DNA of 64,000 nt, taken from Sipunculus nudus (taxonomy: Eukaryota; Annelida; Sipuncula; Golfingiida; Sipunculidae). Below, in pieces: positions 34,622 to 46,063 of this stretch (positions within the stretch are counted from its first letter, which is position 1; each line of letters starts with the position of its first letter). Under the pieces are notes generated by a model. It worked only from the letters and a program-made list of their open reading frames with translations, ran no database searches and was not told the DNA's origin. The translations under genes were made by a program, and so were the position numbers. The stretch spans positions 75,604,891 to 75,668,890 of the forward strand of contig CM049317.1 in NCBI GenBank assembly GCA_026874595.1, read 5' to 3'.

Positions 34622-35774
34622 GGTGTTCGTCGTTTAAAACACTGCAGTGAAAACTGAAATGTGGGGACACAACTCTTTTCTACCACCTGTGCCTCGCCCC
34701 AGGAGTCACAAGTTTATCTGCTGGCTTTGTCGGCCTTCGCTCGTGTTTGTTGCATATACTTCACAGTTCCAGCTGAGCGACTCTTTAATGTGCTCCACAC
34801 ATGCAAAGAATTCACGGTGCAGCAATAACAAGTTTTGTGCTAATGATCGGTGAGTACCAGGAACTTCCTGCGTTCACGGCACCAGTAGTTACAAATGATC
34901 CCGACTCGAATATGGCTCTGTTTCCATACATGTAGTCAACTCACACCCTACAAAATACAATGAAGTAAAATTCAACCACGGTACACTGCAACAAACTCAT
35001 TAAACAGTGCAGGGCTACAGGGGTCACTGAATCAAAATAACATCAGTATAATAATGGTTCATTCTGAAGCTAGGCCTACCAACACCTGTAAGGGGTCAGG
35101 GAAAACTAAAAGCTATGCACTGTCTGCATATAGGTTGCCATGCAGGGTCCACAGCCAACACAGTGAGATCATGCAAGGTAACACGGCACACACAAATAAA
35201 ACCAAACCAGGAAATCTCCAGTTATAGCTACACATGGGTCAGTAAATCTATTATTAAATAAAACTCTAGTGACCAATAGAAACCTCTGTACCTACCTGTG
35301 TCCAACTGCAATTAAGGATGGATCTAAGTAAACATGATTTATTCCCACTAAGGAATTTTGTTGGTTACACATAAGCTCAATGGGAGTTCCGTTCTACAAG
35401 AACTGTGTACCTGGCACAAACAGACCGGTCCATTTTATACCTAGGGGACACAGCTAGGTTCCTGCCCTCCCTTGAAATTCAAATAGAACAGCCAGTTCAA
35501 TGGCATTTGTATTCTTGGGTCACAGCTGACTGACACATGGTAGACACTGTAATCATCTGCACGCGGATACGTATTTATCAATAAATAAACTGGTATGTGC
35601 CACACAGGAAGGCCTTCCAATCAAACCTACCCACCCTCACACTAGCACATTTTGAGGTGACCCTGCCTATGACAACAACAGTTGTACATAAGGTATAATA
35701 TAGCTGGGTCTGAGAACGGGTCTGATTTTACTACAAGCTCTACTTTTAAGTTCCTTGCTGGTAATTTTTCGTAG
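34622..35774. other. unique sequence upstream of the minus-strand CDS
   Basis: It would hold the promoter and 5' untranslated region of the PRR15-like CDS. A TTTTCACTGCAG acceptor-like sequence lies just upstream of the ATG (about 34640-34651 on the minus strand), so a 5' intron is possible. No TATA box could be assigned with confidence. Confidence 0.35.
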
Positions 35775-36027
35775 GTGTCATGCAAAATGGTGTATGAATC
35801 ACACCCGTGTAGAATATGATTGTTACCTGGATGTGATGACAGGCGAGCTTGAATGCCTCAACAAAAACATCCCCCAGTCTCACACACGCGCAGAGTGGGT
35901 TATAACTGCAGTTTGCACCCGGCAGTGTTCAAGTCTGGTGACCACCAACAAGCCAGTCACCCATAACCCCCCAGGCCTCCAGCGGCACATAAAAAGCCTT
36001 CAATTATATACCTTCCCAATCACTTAG
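35775..36027 (+). CDS. candidate terminal exon, cysteine- and tryptophan-containing
   Basis: An open segment begins after an acceptor-like TTTTTCGTAG (ending 35774) and runs 83 codons to TAG at 36025-36027. It starts with one base completing a split codon, so there is no ATG and it would be a last exon. The product has six cysteines in its first half (CHAKWC, DCYLDVMTGELEC, CTRQC), suggesting an extracellular disulfide-bonded region. Composition is GC-richer than the flanks. Two AATAAA signals follow about 140 bases after the stop, which supports a plus-strand 3' end here. I do not recognise it. Its splice phase does not match the 32281-32805 candidates, so I do not join them. Confidence 0.33.
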
Positions 36028-36163
36028 CATCCCATTCAAACGGTTCCGGAGTTCTAAAGGACTGTTATTTGCATCTGGTTCATTTACAACAGTTCTCTAT
36101 TTGCAACCACTGTGTAATTAATTTTTTTACCTGCCTGTTTATTTACTGAGCGTTGATTAAGCC

Positions 36164-36177
36164 AATAAACAAATAAA
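36164..36177 (+). promoter_or_regulatory. tandem AATAAA polyadenylation signals
   Basis: AATAAA at 36164-36169 and again at 36172-36177, at a plausible distance downstream of the TAG at 36027. In AT-rich DNA such words also occur by chance. Confidence 0.35.
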
Positions 36178-37390
36178 GACCATGACACTGCTTTGTTGCA
36201 AGAAATAGAAATATTGTCTCATATATATATATATATATTTATGTATAAAACTGTCATATTCAATAACATTTTCTTAATGTGCATAATATATAAGAGAATT
36301 AAGTAATGTATACTGTTACCACTACACCTTGCTCTGAGGGATTCTAAGACCCTTGTTCTAGTCCTAAATCACAACTTGTTTGTTCATATTATGAATAAGC
36401 CTACAAAGCCAAATAAATATATGTATACTCAGTGACCAGTTTGTGTTGATTAGGCCCACATTTCCACTGGCAGCTAGAACTGCAACTGTAGGGGTTAAAG
36501 GGATAAAATTATGTATATGCCCCATCCAAACACAACTTCAGGTGTACATTCACAAAAAAAAATATTTACTGCAGTAGGGAGGGAGTATTTTCTTATACAA
36601 CAATCATGCAACCTACTTTTAGTAATTCATTAATTAATGAATGAAATTAATATCAAAACAAATAAATCAAGTAAGTTCATTTTAAGGTGACAATTTTATT
36701 CATATGAAAAAAAATAATATTGTTGGCCTAATTAATCTTGTAACAAGGGCAGAAATGTTTTGGAATTGTTCTAAGTATTATTTATGGTGAAAGGAATGAT
36801 ACACATGCAAATCAGACCAAAATTATATTAACTAGTCAGTCTGAATGTTTCATATCACAATGTACACTAAAAATCACTGGTCTCAAATATAAGCTTTACT
36901 ACTAAAAAAATAAATGAAAAGACAGTACATAATTTTTTATACTTAGAGAGTTTCATGTCCTGCTTTTATGGATACAAGGAGACTTTGTATTTGCATATTG
37001 ACACATTATACACAAGACACGCTAGGAATGACATGAATTCTTTGCCATAAAATTGTACTAGAAGTTAAAGGTACAGAAAATGTTACAAATGACATACGCA
37101 GGCAATACTAACTGTGCATGTTTAAAAAAGTTCATTAAATTCCACATAAATGAATTGGTTTCAAACAGTTCTGAAGAACCTCTTGCACTGCTTTGCCAAA
37201 CTTTGGAAATATAATTAAATATTTAATATATCAATACAATTGAATATTTAAGATATACTTTGTGCAATACTTAAAAGATTTTACCTTTTAAATCTTAAAA
37301 TATGCTGATCATATTTTACTTTTAAATTTCAATTTTTTTTATGCTGTCATCTCTAATTCAAAATTTTAGTATGTACATCTGTTATGAGTG
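36178..37390. other. AT-rich sequence, nothing recognised
   Basis: Contains a (TA)n run at 36221-36239. No gene, array or transposon ends were seen. Confidence 0.55.
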
Positions 37391-37645
37391 TTATTTTGGT
37401 TTGGGACAAGATGACAGGGTGATAGAGCGCGACTCCTACCACATTATTTTTTATCCCGTGTCACCCAAGCCTTGTGTCTACCACACCTACTGGACTTTGG
37501 GTGTATAATCATCCTCATTGCTGGATCATAAACCAAGGAACCCCCAAAAGATGCACCTGTTTGTGAGTGATACATGGCTATGGGGGACAGCCTTTTTATT
37601 AAGCCTACAGAGTACTCACCCTGCATGGGTGGGGACTGGTTCAGA
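37391..37645 (-). mobile_element. SINE-like dispersed repeat, copy 1 (body)
   Basis: Aligns by eye over its whole length with 53758-54000. Shared landmarks in order are TTTTGGTTTGGGAC, ATGACAG, a TATCCYGTxGTCAC region, CAGTGTCTA-like, ATGCACxxxT, GGCTRTG, ACAGCCTTxxxATTAAG and CTCACCCTG. Orientation is inferred from the tRNA-like head at the right end of copy 2. Confidence 0.7.
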
Positions 37646-37879
37646 CTGAACTCTGAGTAAGATAGTTAAACATCACAGAGCAGCAACCATGGCATCAACA
37701 AACCTTAACTTCAGCAAACACCAAGAGAAATATACCTGATAACAACTACAGATATTTTAGGACTTTTTTCAGAATTCTGTTTTAAGAAGCTTATGGGGCA
37801 GGAGTCTCAGACTCCCTCAACCTATCATGCTTGTTGTAAAATGTAAAATCTCGTCTAGGTTACTGACTGTGAAAAATTT

Positions 37880-37960
37880 TTACAGCCCCTTGGCTGGAAT
37901 TTGAACTCGCAACCTCAAAGTATTGAATCCTGTGTTCTATCCCTAGACAACAGAAGCTGG
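37880..37960 (-). mobile_element. tRNA-like head related to the SINE copies
   Basis: A minus-strand B-box-like GAGTTCAAATTCC (37896-37908) and an upstream A-box region match 54025-54094 (TTTGAACTC, TCCTGTGTTCTATCCCTAGA, CAGAAGC). It lies about 220 bp from the copy 1 body, so copy 1 may be split by an insertion, or this may be a separate partial copy. Confidence 0.55.
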
Positions 37961-39090
37961 TTCTGGTCATATTTGACTTCAAACTGTTATAAGTATCAGG
38001 TATTATCACTGTCATTTATTGTCTTAGATCACACCAACAACAGTACAACAGTTACCTGTATCAATCATTTTATGGGCTGAATAAGTTATGAATCTTAACT
38101 GATTAACTTAAGTTAAAAGTGGATTCACCAAACTCTTTCTGAAACCACAATGTTTATTTAAAATAGACCTTGCATAGTGATATTAATACATAAAAAAATG
38201 GAGTATTATATAACCATCTTATGAGGATCAGAGTATTAAATAACCATCTTATGATTCAACACAAAGTATTTGATTTCTGAGCAAAATCTCATCACATGAC
38301 TGCTATTTAAATTATCAAGTCTACAAACAGAAATTAAAACAATTTGTGCCTTTTCATAACTTGTAAAATATCAGAAATAGCATCTAAGCAAGCCACAGAT
38401 TTTTATAAATTTTAGATACTGTGAATTTCTTTGAATGCTGCATAACTTAGATGTTCTGTCCATTAATGGACACCCATGCAGACTCATTCACAGCTGACTT
38501 CACAGAGATGTACACTGACCGCTGGCTACATGACAAATAGCCCCCAGGCTGGACTCCTTTATTCCCTGGACTAAACCCTGGGTTTTATTAATGCACACTG
38601 ACAAATTGGCCACACAAAGTTTTGCAAGCCATTTACTGACATGTACTATGAGCTGCAAATGTAATGGCCCTGTGAGGTAAAGGGCTCCTCCAAAGTGTTT
38701 GTAATTTTATCTGCCATTCAAACTGTTTCATTTGATATCCACTTTCTGTTTTTAAACTAGAGAGTGAGCTACAGGGACCTGCCACAGTGTCTGTAATTTT
38801 CATTTGCCAATCAAACAATGTTATTTGAAATTTTTGCTTGGTATATTCAAAACAATTTCCATTAATATGAAAACTCAAACTAGTATATTGTTCAGAGATG
38901 AATAGCTTTTAGGTGATCACTCACCTGAGCATGGAAAATGTAATACATGTATACACTAAACTGTTGAACATTTAAGGACACACCAGCTTAACGATCATGA
39001 TACCAAAATTTAGGTCTGATCAAACTGGATCAAATTTCAAAGCTTTATCCTTACCAATCATATAGAATTTTCTAAGAATTTGAAATTAAA

Positions 39091-39136
<46 letters not shown>

Positions 39137-39532
39137 AGATTTTTTCAAGTATTCCAAATCTGTTGAAGAATGGTATATTATCAGTAAAATTGAAAGGTAT
39201 ACCTTTAATGCAGATTCAAGGTAAATTTAAAGGAGCAAAAAGATTAATTATTGATTCATTAATCAGGATAAGAATAGAAAAAAAAGATAAATCAGAAAAA
39301 AAAAATCTCCCATAACAAATTATGTTGTGTTAAACATAAGCCGGGATAAGTCTATAATGCAAAAATCCTCCCAAGAGATCTGTCTCAAGAACTGAGATAA
39401 CTCCAGCTTATGTTATTATGGCTTAAGGAAGTACAAGAGATCCGGCTCAGGTCACAGATAGTTGGTGTGTATATTAGTGGATGTCAGACACACTCTGGTA
39501 AAGTAACCACAAGTTCATTACATAAGAACTAG
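37961..39532. other. AT-rich sequence with a diverged ~94-bp duplication
   Basis: A ~55-bp segment at 38693-38747 (AGTGTTTGTAATTTTATCTG) recurs diverged at 38787-38841 (AGTGTCTGTAATTTTCATTT). A (TA)n run lies at 39092-39134. No gene was supported. Confidence 0.55.
39092..39134. repeat. (AT)n microsatellite
   Basis: About 21 AT dinucleotides. Confidence 0.95.
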
Positions 39533-41525
39533 CAGGGTTGGTACGCACCTTGAAAACCTTGAAAAGTGCTTGAATTTAGTCATTTCAATTTCAAGGGCTT
39601 GAAAAGTGCTTAAAAAGAGAGAGTGGTTTGGAAAAGTGCTTGAAAAATAAAATTTTGTTAAAGAGTTTGGGTGTATGTTGTGTGTATGCATACCTTGTAT
39701 TTTAATATCGACTTTCGGGCATCTCTTTGTCAATCAAATGTATGAAATAGAATTAACCCAATCGTGAATTAATGAGACTGGGCAGTGAAAGTGGCGGTGT
39801 AACAAGTTAACATACGAGAGTAATAACCATGCTTCTGATCAAATCCTAAGTGAGCTGCTTTACTGTAAAGATCGCAGAAATTTCCCCAGAGGTACATATA
39901 TAAAATCTCTTTAATTGAAAACTCAATACACGCTAGGCGGGTTCACATAAGTATTTTCGCAAGATTTATAATTTAAATTAAAATGTAATACTACAGAGAT
40001 TATTAAATATAGCTATTGAGAAGATTTGTCCAAATGAAATAATTATCTGGGAACAAACCAGGGGTATAAAATGTGTGAAAAATACATGATGGGAACAATT
40101 CGAATCTGAGGGATAATAATAATATAAAACTAATTCGCTCAGTAGAGTATGTTGTTTAAATCGAGTTAACTTTACGTTTTACATTTGTAACTCGGCGATA
40201 ATAATTATATCAGAGGGGTCATATTTCTCCAACGAACCCGATCCGAATTTGTTTTGTTTAAAGGTTTTTAGTTTACCCATGGGTTGCATTTTTCTTTTTA
40301 TCTTGGTACCTGCGCATTCCACGTGTACGCGCTGTGATCACCATTTGTTAGCTCACTAAGACCACTGATCAGCGAAATACAGTTTTCATGCGGGGTCAAT
40401 CCAACTAAAGATAAATACTGTTTGTCCGAAATAGGTAGTGTTTGGCAGGTACTGCATGACGTATATTCACATACTTTGTCGTCAGTTTGTAAAAGGCATG
40501 GATACGTGGGGGAAATCACATTTTTTTTGCGATGTGATAGCTGTTTGGAAGCATAGATTGCTGGCAGTTTAAAGAGTGATCAGCGAAATATACAGCTTCA
40601 GGCATGCATCGGCCCCCTCCTTGCCCTGCATAATGTTTGCATAAAGCTCACCATAAGAGTTTTTTTTTAAATAAGATTTCACCCTGTTAGTTTTAGTGAA
40701 ATATTTGACAGGTTTGAATAGACTTGTGGCTGCGTCTGTGATCGTTAGATAACGACCTTCACAAGTGTTCAACGCAGCCTGGCCATTTGTTGACACGTGC
40801 ATCCTGTGACTTGGTGGTAAACGGCAGAAACCTTGTGCACGTCAAGGTCGTAATATTAAACGTGCTGATATGAAGTTTGACTAGTATTGTTTTGAATAAT
40901 TTCATAATATTATACCCAAATATCGTATAAGGGTAACATATTACAGGCTTTTATTGATTTTTATGGCGTTGAAAACTTGAATGAATATCCCCAACAATCG
41001 CCAAACTGTCGGAGTTTTTCGGCACCCCTTCTGTTGGAGCATATAATTTGCTAGAGTTTGAACTAGTCAGCAAATCAGAGATCCCTGTTCAAGATATTAC
41101 AGATTTTAGACCTTCGTTATCAGATTAGTTAACTCTGTCAAGGTCTTGCTATAGATGAGTGATCATTTTGAATGTAAAGTTAAAACAATGGGCCGTTGTG
41201 TATTAAACCGCGACTGGCTATACCGACGGATAAATCACAGGCGCTTCAATTGCTATTAGTGTAGATTTCGGTTAAATTTGTTACTTTTCTGAGTCTTTTC
41301 CTTTAACTATTACTTATTTTACCTTTCCTACCCTTTTTATCACACTATATGGTCCATCTCCTCATTATAAATATTATATTGCATTGTGTTACAAGAGTTT
41401 CGATGTCGGCAACATGCATGGGTGAGGGAGCACTGACGGTCCATAAATTTTGATGTCCTTGAAAATACTTTTCAGGTCCTTGAAAAGTGCTTGAAATTTT
41501 TCTCATGATAAGTGTATGAACCCTG
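39533..41525. mobile_element. ~2.0 kb hAT-like DNA transposon, probably non-autonomous or decayed
   Basis: The left end is CAGGGTTGGTACGCACCTTG. The reverse complement of the right end is CAGGGTTCATACACTTATCA. A CAGGGTT terminus is typical of hAT-superfamily elements. Both ends carry CCTTGAAAAGTGCTTGAA-type subterminal motifs, several at the left and one or two at the right. Immediately outside, ACTAG is present on both sides (a 5-bp match; hAT elements normally duplicate 8 bp, so this is imperfect support). No DDE or zinc-finger transposase motif was recognised inside. Confidence 0.65.
40298..40802 (-). pseudogene. unidentified open segments inside the hAT-like element
   Basis: Two minus-strand open segments lie back to back: 40569-40802 (77 codons, ATG start, MHVSTNGQAALNTCEGRYLT) and 40298-40519 (73 codons, no ATG, containing TLPISDKQYLSLVGLTPHEN). 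They are less AT-rich than the element ends. They do not show hAT transposase motifs that I can recognise. They could be remains of a transposase, a captured host fragment, or chance. Confidence 0.2.
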
Positions 41526-42078
41526 ACTAGGCAGGACTGTAAATATACTTACGTAACTGGGTGGTGCTCATTATACCGGTAATCTCAGTCAATGAACTTT
41601 TAATTTCAACTGTCACATATAGACTTCATGTGCACCTGAACCACACACATTTTTAGAGGTTAATGATGTGTCAATATTCACATAACATATACTCTACTGA
41701 CACATCTAACTGAATGATAATTTTTATGTAGAATATTCTCATTAGCTCTTCATTCAACAACATGTCAGGCCACATTTAAGATTTAATGCATCTCTGCATG
41801 TTTAATATCTGATTAAACTGTTAATTACTAAGAATCTGAAATAATTTAGACCTAATGGTTACTATGAACGACTGTTGAACACAGCTGTAATTGTGTCAAT
41901 AATGACTGATTTTTTGTTTTTATGAGTATTATATCTATTAGCCTGTTTCTAAAATTGAATTCTTTTGGTAAACAATCATCTTGAGATTTAAATGACAAAA
42001 TGTCCTGTTGACAATCAGCTGACTGGGAGCAATGAAGGTAGAAAACAAGACAAAGAGGCTAAAATGATATACAGAATG

Positions 42079-42109
<31 letters not shown>

Positions 42110-43769
42110 GAACAAAGAACAGGAGAATATGTGGAATGATATAAATTCACAGTGTTACTTTAGATGCATCACAGGGGATCTTTCATTCAGCAGAATACAA
42201 TATTTCATATATTAATTGGTGATAATTATAAGCATTGCAAACGCTGACGATGATTAATTCTGATTCTTAAACCCATGCTCTCAGTTAAATAAGACAGCAA
42301 TATACCCAAAGTTCACCTGGTTATAATATTTTCATGAGATACAATATATCCCATATACAGTACGTGTTTTAAGAGTACAAAATGCTCACATGACATTCAT
42401 GAAAAGTATAGATTTGTAAAAGATTTGATAACATGAACGAACAAATTTTTTTAAAGTATATATCTGATGAATATATACAGAAATTTGTACCACATATTCA
42501 ACTTTATCTAGGCCAGAATTTTATGACATTCATGCTAATGGGTCAGACCCTCGGATGGTCATATTAAAAACACTTTAATAAGGGCTGCAAGGACATTATA
42601 CAACAAAAATTAAGACACACTTGTGAGACCTAGAAAACCCACAAATTAATTCATCTTAGCCATTCATCATGAAATAAACAAGAACAAAACCTCATAGTGT
42701 CAAAACTCACTCCACACTCCTTGTTTCTGAAAGCTGAAGGTCCATACATCTACAAGTTTCATTTTTACACAGCAAAACCTACCCAAGTTACATTTTACAT
42801 AGGTCTAAATTTTCCTGTTGTCTGATTACCTATGACTCAGTAACACATAAGTAATCATTATTGTTAATAGCTTACTATTAAAATAGCTTACTTTAAAAAA
42901 AAATAAATTTGAAATGTTAAAATATCATATGAAAATGAATTAAAATTTTTAAAATATGTACATGTATATCATCAGAAAGACAGGTTTTAAATAATGTATA
43001 GTTTATGGGGTTAATTATGAATTAAAACACCTACTTTTGGATGGATTTTAGATATAGGGATTTTGACAATAATTATACCATAACTGTATTAAAACCAAAA
43101 ATATGATAATTTTATAGTTTGATAAAATTACAAAGCAAATTTATGCAAGACAAAATTGATAAAATGTAAAATTTATGCTAGACACCCATTTAAGGCATAA
43201 GCTATATATAAACTGCTGTGAAGGGCAAATGAAGGAAAGAAACAGCTGACCATACACAAGTAAATCAGGTAGTACTGTGTTTTCATAAACACACATAAAA
43301 AATACCGGTGTGACATTGACATGAGAGCTAAAGCAAAATCCCCAAGGAACAAGGAGCCGCACAAGGGGACTTGAAAAATAATGTCCCCCAGTGACATTTG
43401 ATAAATCTGTCAGATCTCCCGCATTCATGGACCAGCTGACGGGTCTCAAGTGGAGCTTAATTCTGACCTTTGACCTGGTATATGTGGCAAAGTTTGATAA
43501 CGAGTATCTGTTAGTTTTATGGCTTACATTATAAGTGACAACACTTTAAAACTTCCCTGTACAAAGTCCCTGCTAAACATGTAAGTTTGAACAAAAGCAT
43601 GGTGGAGTGTTGTTTTCATTAAAATTGGGTCTTCCAGGGCATTTTAAAACTAATCTCAGGCATAATGACCACCAGGTTGATTTTAATGCCCCTAATAGGA
43701 TGGAAGATCACAAACTGAAGACTTGTCCAAAATGTCTAGAACAATCAACATGCTAGTACAAACACAGGA
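41526..43769. other. unique AT-rich sequence with one (GA)n run
   Basis: The open frame at 43141-43449 on the minus strand lacks recognisable features and exon-like composition. No repeats were seen other than the GA run. Confidence 0.5.
42078..42110. repeat. (AG)n microsatellite
   Basis: AG dinucleotides with one GGG interruption. Confidence 0.94.
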
Positions 43770-44037
43770 TTAACCCTTTACTGTTTACATTTATTTTAGA
43801 TTAAATTCTGACACTATTTATATTTACACTAACAGTAATATCTTTTCAAGCTTTTTTTGTATCTTTATCAAATTTTCAACAGTTCCCACTAAGAGGGTTT
43901 GCTGAAGATTATTGAAAATCATTGAAACTTAGAAATAATATGCAATATTTTCTTCCTGATAGAATCTATACATATCATGGCATTCAAGTTGCCAATTTAG
44001 AGTGCTCTTTAGTGGCTTGTAAACAGTAAAGGGTTAA
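43770..44037. mobile_element. piggyBac-like MITE, 268 bp including TTAA sites
   Basis: A perfect 19-bp inverted repeat: TTAACCCTTTACTGTTTAC at 43770-43788 and GTAAACAGTAAAGGGTTAA at 44019-44037. Read as TTAA plus a 15-bp terminal inverted repeat starting CCCTTT, this fits the piggyBac superfamily, which inserts at and duplicates TTAA. The interior is AT-rich and non-coding, so it is a non-autonomous MITE. Confidence 0.85.
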
Positions 44038-44114
44038 AGCAATTAAGTAATTTAAGCAATTAAACTAAGTTTAAATGATGTGGAAAAGACAGAAAAATAA
44101 GAACTAGAAAACGG

Positions 44115-44133
44115 GTAGTCGACAAGCGACTAC
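44115..44133. repeat. short inverted repeat at the start of a dispersed repeat
   Basis: GTAGTCG and CGACTAC are separated by five bases. Confidence 0.7.
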
Positions 44134-44179
44134 GTGTATCTACCAAAATCAGAGTGGAACGGGTGAAGTGAGGCATGGA

Positions 44180-45240
44180 TTGAGTGGCAAGGGGAAAAAG
44201 AGTGAGGTATGTTGCATATTAGCATGGATGTCTGCAGCCAAAATGTGAATAAAGGTTGCGTCACCTTCCACAAAAACCAGAAAGCTGTCCAAGTTGTATA
44301 CATATGCAAAATTTAGGCAGATAAGTCAAACCACTACATGTATATGAGTGATTTTATCCCACAGCAGACAAACAGAAGGACTTGTGCAAAAATGTTGGCA
44401 GGTGGCGCCACCAATTTGTGTATGACTAAGAGCTATGTGAGATCTATACACATGCAAAATTTCAGGGGGAAATGCCCAACCAGTCCTGAGATATAAGCCT
44501 GAATGTCTGCGGCATTAACATAAATGTTGTTGCCACCACCTGCCAAAAAAATTGAGAAAGCTATTCAAGATGTATACACACGCAAAATTTTAGGCAGATA
44601 AGTCAAACCACTACCGAGATATGAGTAGTTTTTGCCCACACCAGACAAACAGACAGACGCTGTGCAAAAAAGGTTGCAGGTGGCCCCTCCAGTTTTGTGT
44701 ATGATAAAGAGCTATGTGAGATCTATACACATGCAAATTTGGCCCAATCAGTCAAACGGTTCCCGAGATATGAGCTTTGATGTCTGCAGCGTAAACTAGA
44801 ATGTAGGTGGCGCCTCCTGTCATTAAATCAAGAAAGCTATCCAGGATGTATACGCATGCCGAATTTCAGGTAAATTAGTCAAACCACTACAGAGATACAA
44901 GTGATTTTATCCCTCGGCAGACAAACAGACGGACGCTGTGCAAACATGGTTGCAGGTGGCGCCACCATTTTTGTGTATGTTATAAAGCTATCCAAAAGCT
45001 ACATTTGTACAAAAAATTTTTCCTGATTGGTCAAACAGTTCCCCAGATATGTGGGTTTATGTGTGCAAACAGACACACAAATGGACACTGGGCAGAGAGG
45101 AAAGGTCAGAGGTCAATTCCAATTGGTTAGGCACCAGTTCACATGTGACCCGAAAACTGGTGTAAGTTTCAGAAAAATCGGTCTGGTAGTCTCAGAGGAG
45201 TTCTCCGGAAATGAATACTGCTGCGGTACCCGGTCAAAAA
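44180..45240. repeat. ~276-bp tandem repeat, about four diverged copies, non-coding
   Basis: AGATAAGTCAAACCACTAC-type words recur at about 44317, 44593 and 44868. Each copy also carries a GCAGGTGGC-type word, a CTATRCACATGCAAATTT-type word, a CCGAGATATGAG-type word and an ACAAACAGACGGACGCTGTG-type word. The pattern (CAGACGGAC plus GAGATATGAG) is a familiar type of invertebrate dispersed repeat. The open frame at 45027-45245 lies in its tail and is not considered a gene. Confidence 0.8.
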
Positions 45241-45245
45241 CATAG

Positions 45246-45895
45246 TATCTGCAACTTTGTTTTGGCAAATACAATTAACCAAATTTCAGGATATATGCCA
45301 ATAGTTTATGTGGCAACCCATACTGACTGAACATTATGGTATTATTAATTATTCTTTTTATAAGTACAGACAAGAGGGGATCAACATATACTTTCACATT
45401 ATGACCTTTTGATTGTCTGACAGCTGGTTATATACACTGAGATTGCCCAAAAACCCACACCTCACTCGGTCTTAATGTTTCCTCTGAATTTCTAAAAGAT
45501 CTGCACGATATTTTCTATTTCAATGGTGGTCTGTACAATTCTCTTTGTTAAAAGTCCTTGCCACAGCAGCTGACATACACAGAACACTGGGATGGTGGTT
45601 TGGATTGAAGGCTCTGTGGTTTTCTCAGAATACATGCACAGCTACCATCAAGTTCCATGCTCCCCTTGTGTCATGGGTGAAGTTCACTGTAGATTGTATA
45701 GGGGTGCCTGGCACAAACTGGCATAATGAAATATAGTTCCTGGAACCTCGCAGTAAATTTGTGTTTGACTGAAGTAAAAGTGATAGGAAGAAATAAATGA
45801 TCCCATACAAGTCAATGAAATGACTTTACCCTAATAATGTAGATGTCTAATTACATACATTCTTATAATCAATTTCATTTAGCCACTGCTTGATT
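45246..45895. other. unique sequence, nothing recognised
   Basis: Short overlapping frames on both strands around 45545-45810 are not supported by motifs or splice signals. Confidence 0.5.
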
Positions 45896-46063
45896 GGGAG
45901 CATTTGCTGTTGACCACAAACAGCCCCCCCCCACCCAACAGACAGTCAATGATTCTGTGACCATTGGTTTAGACCAATGAAACTCTGGCATTTCATGGTT
46001 TTACTTGGCATGGTGCCAGTGAATACACTGCTCCCCTGGTGGCAGACAACAGCAAATGCTCCC
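45896..46063. mobile_element. 168-bp inverted-repeat element (MITE-like)
   Basis: GGGAGCATTTGCTGTTG at 45896-45912 and its exact reverse complement CAACAGCAAATGCTCCC at 46047-46063 form 17-bp terminal arms. A nested hairpin, CATTGGT-TTAG-ACCAATG, lies at 45962-45979. No target-site duplication was evident, so the superfamily is unassigned. Confidence 0.6.

Noticed and set aside
43141-43449. A 102-codon minus-strand frame
   Set aside because: Composition matches the background and there is no recognisable motif, splice context or repeat support.
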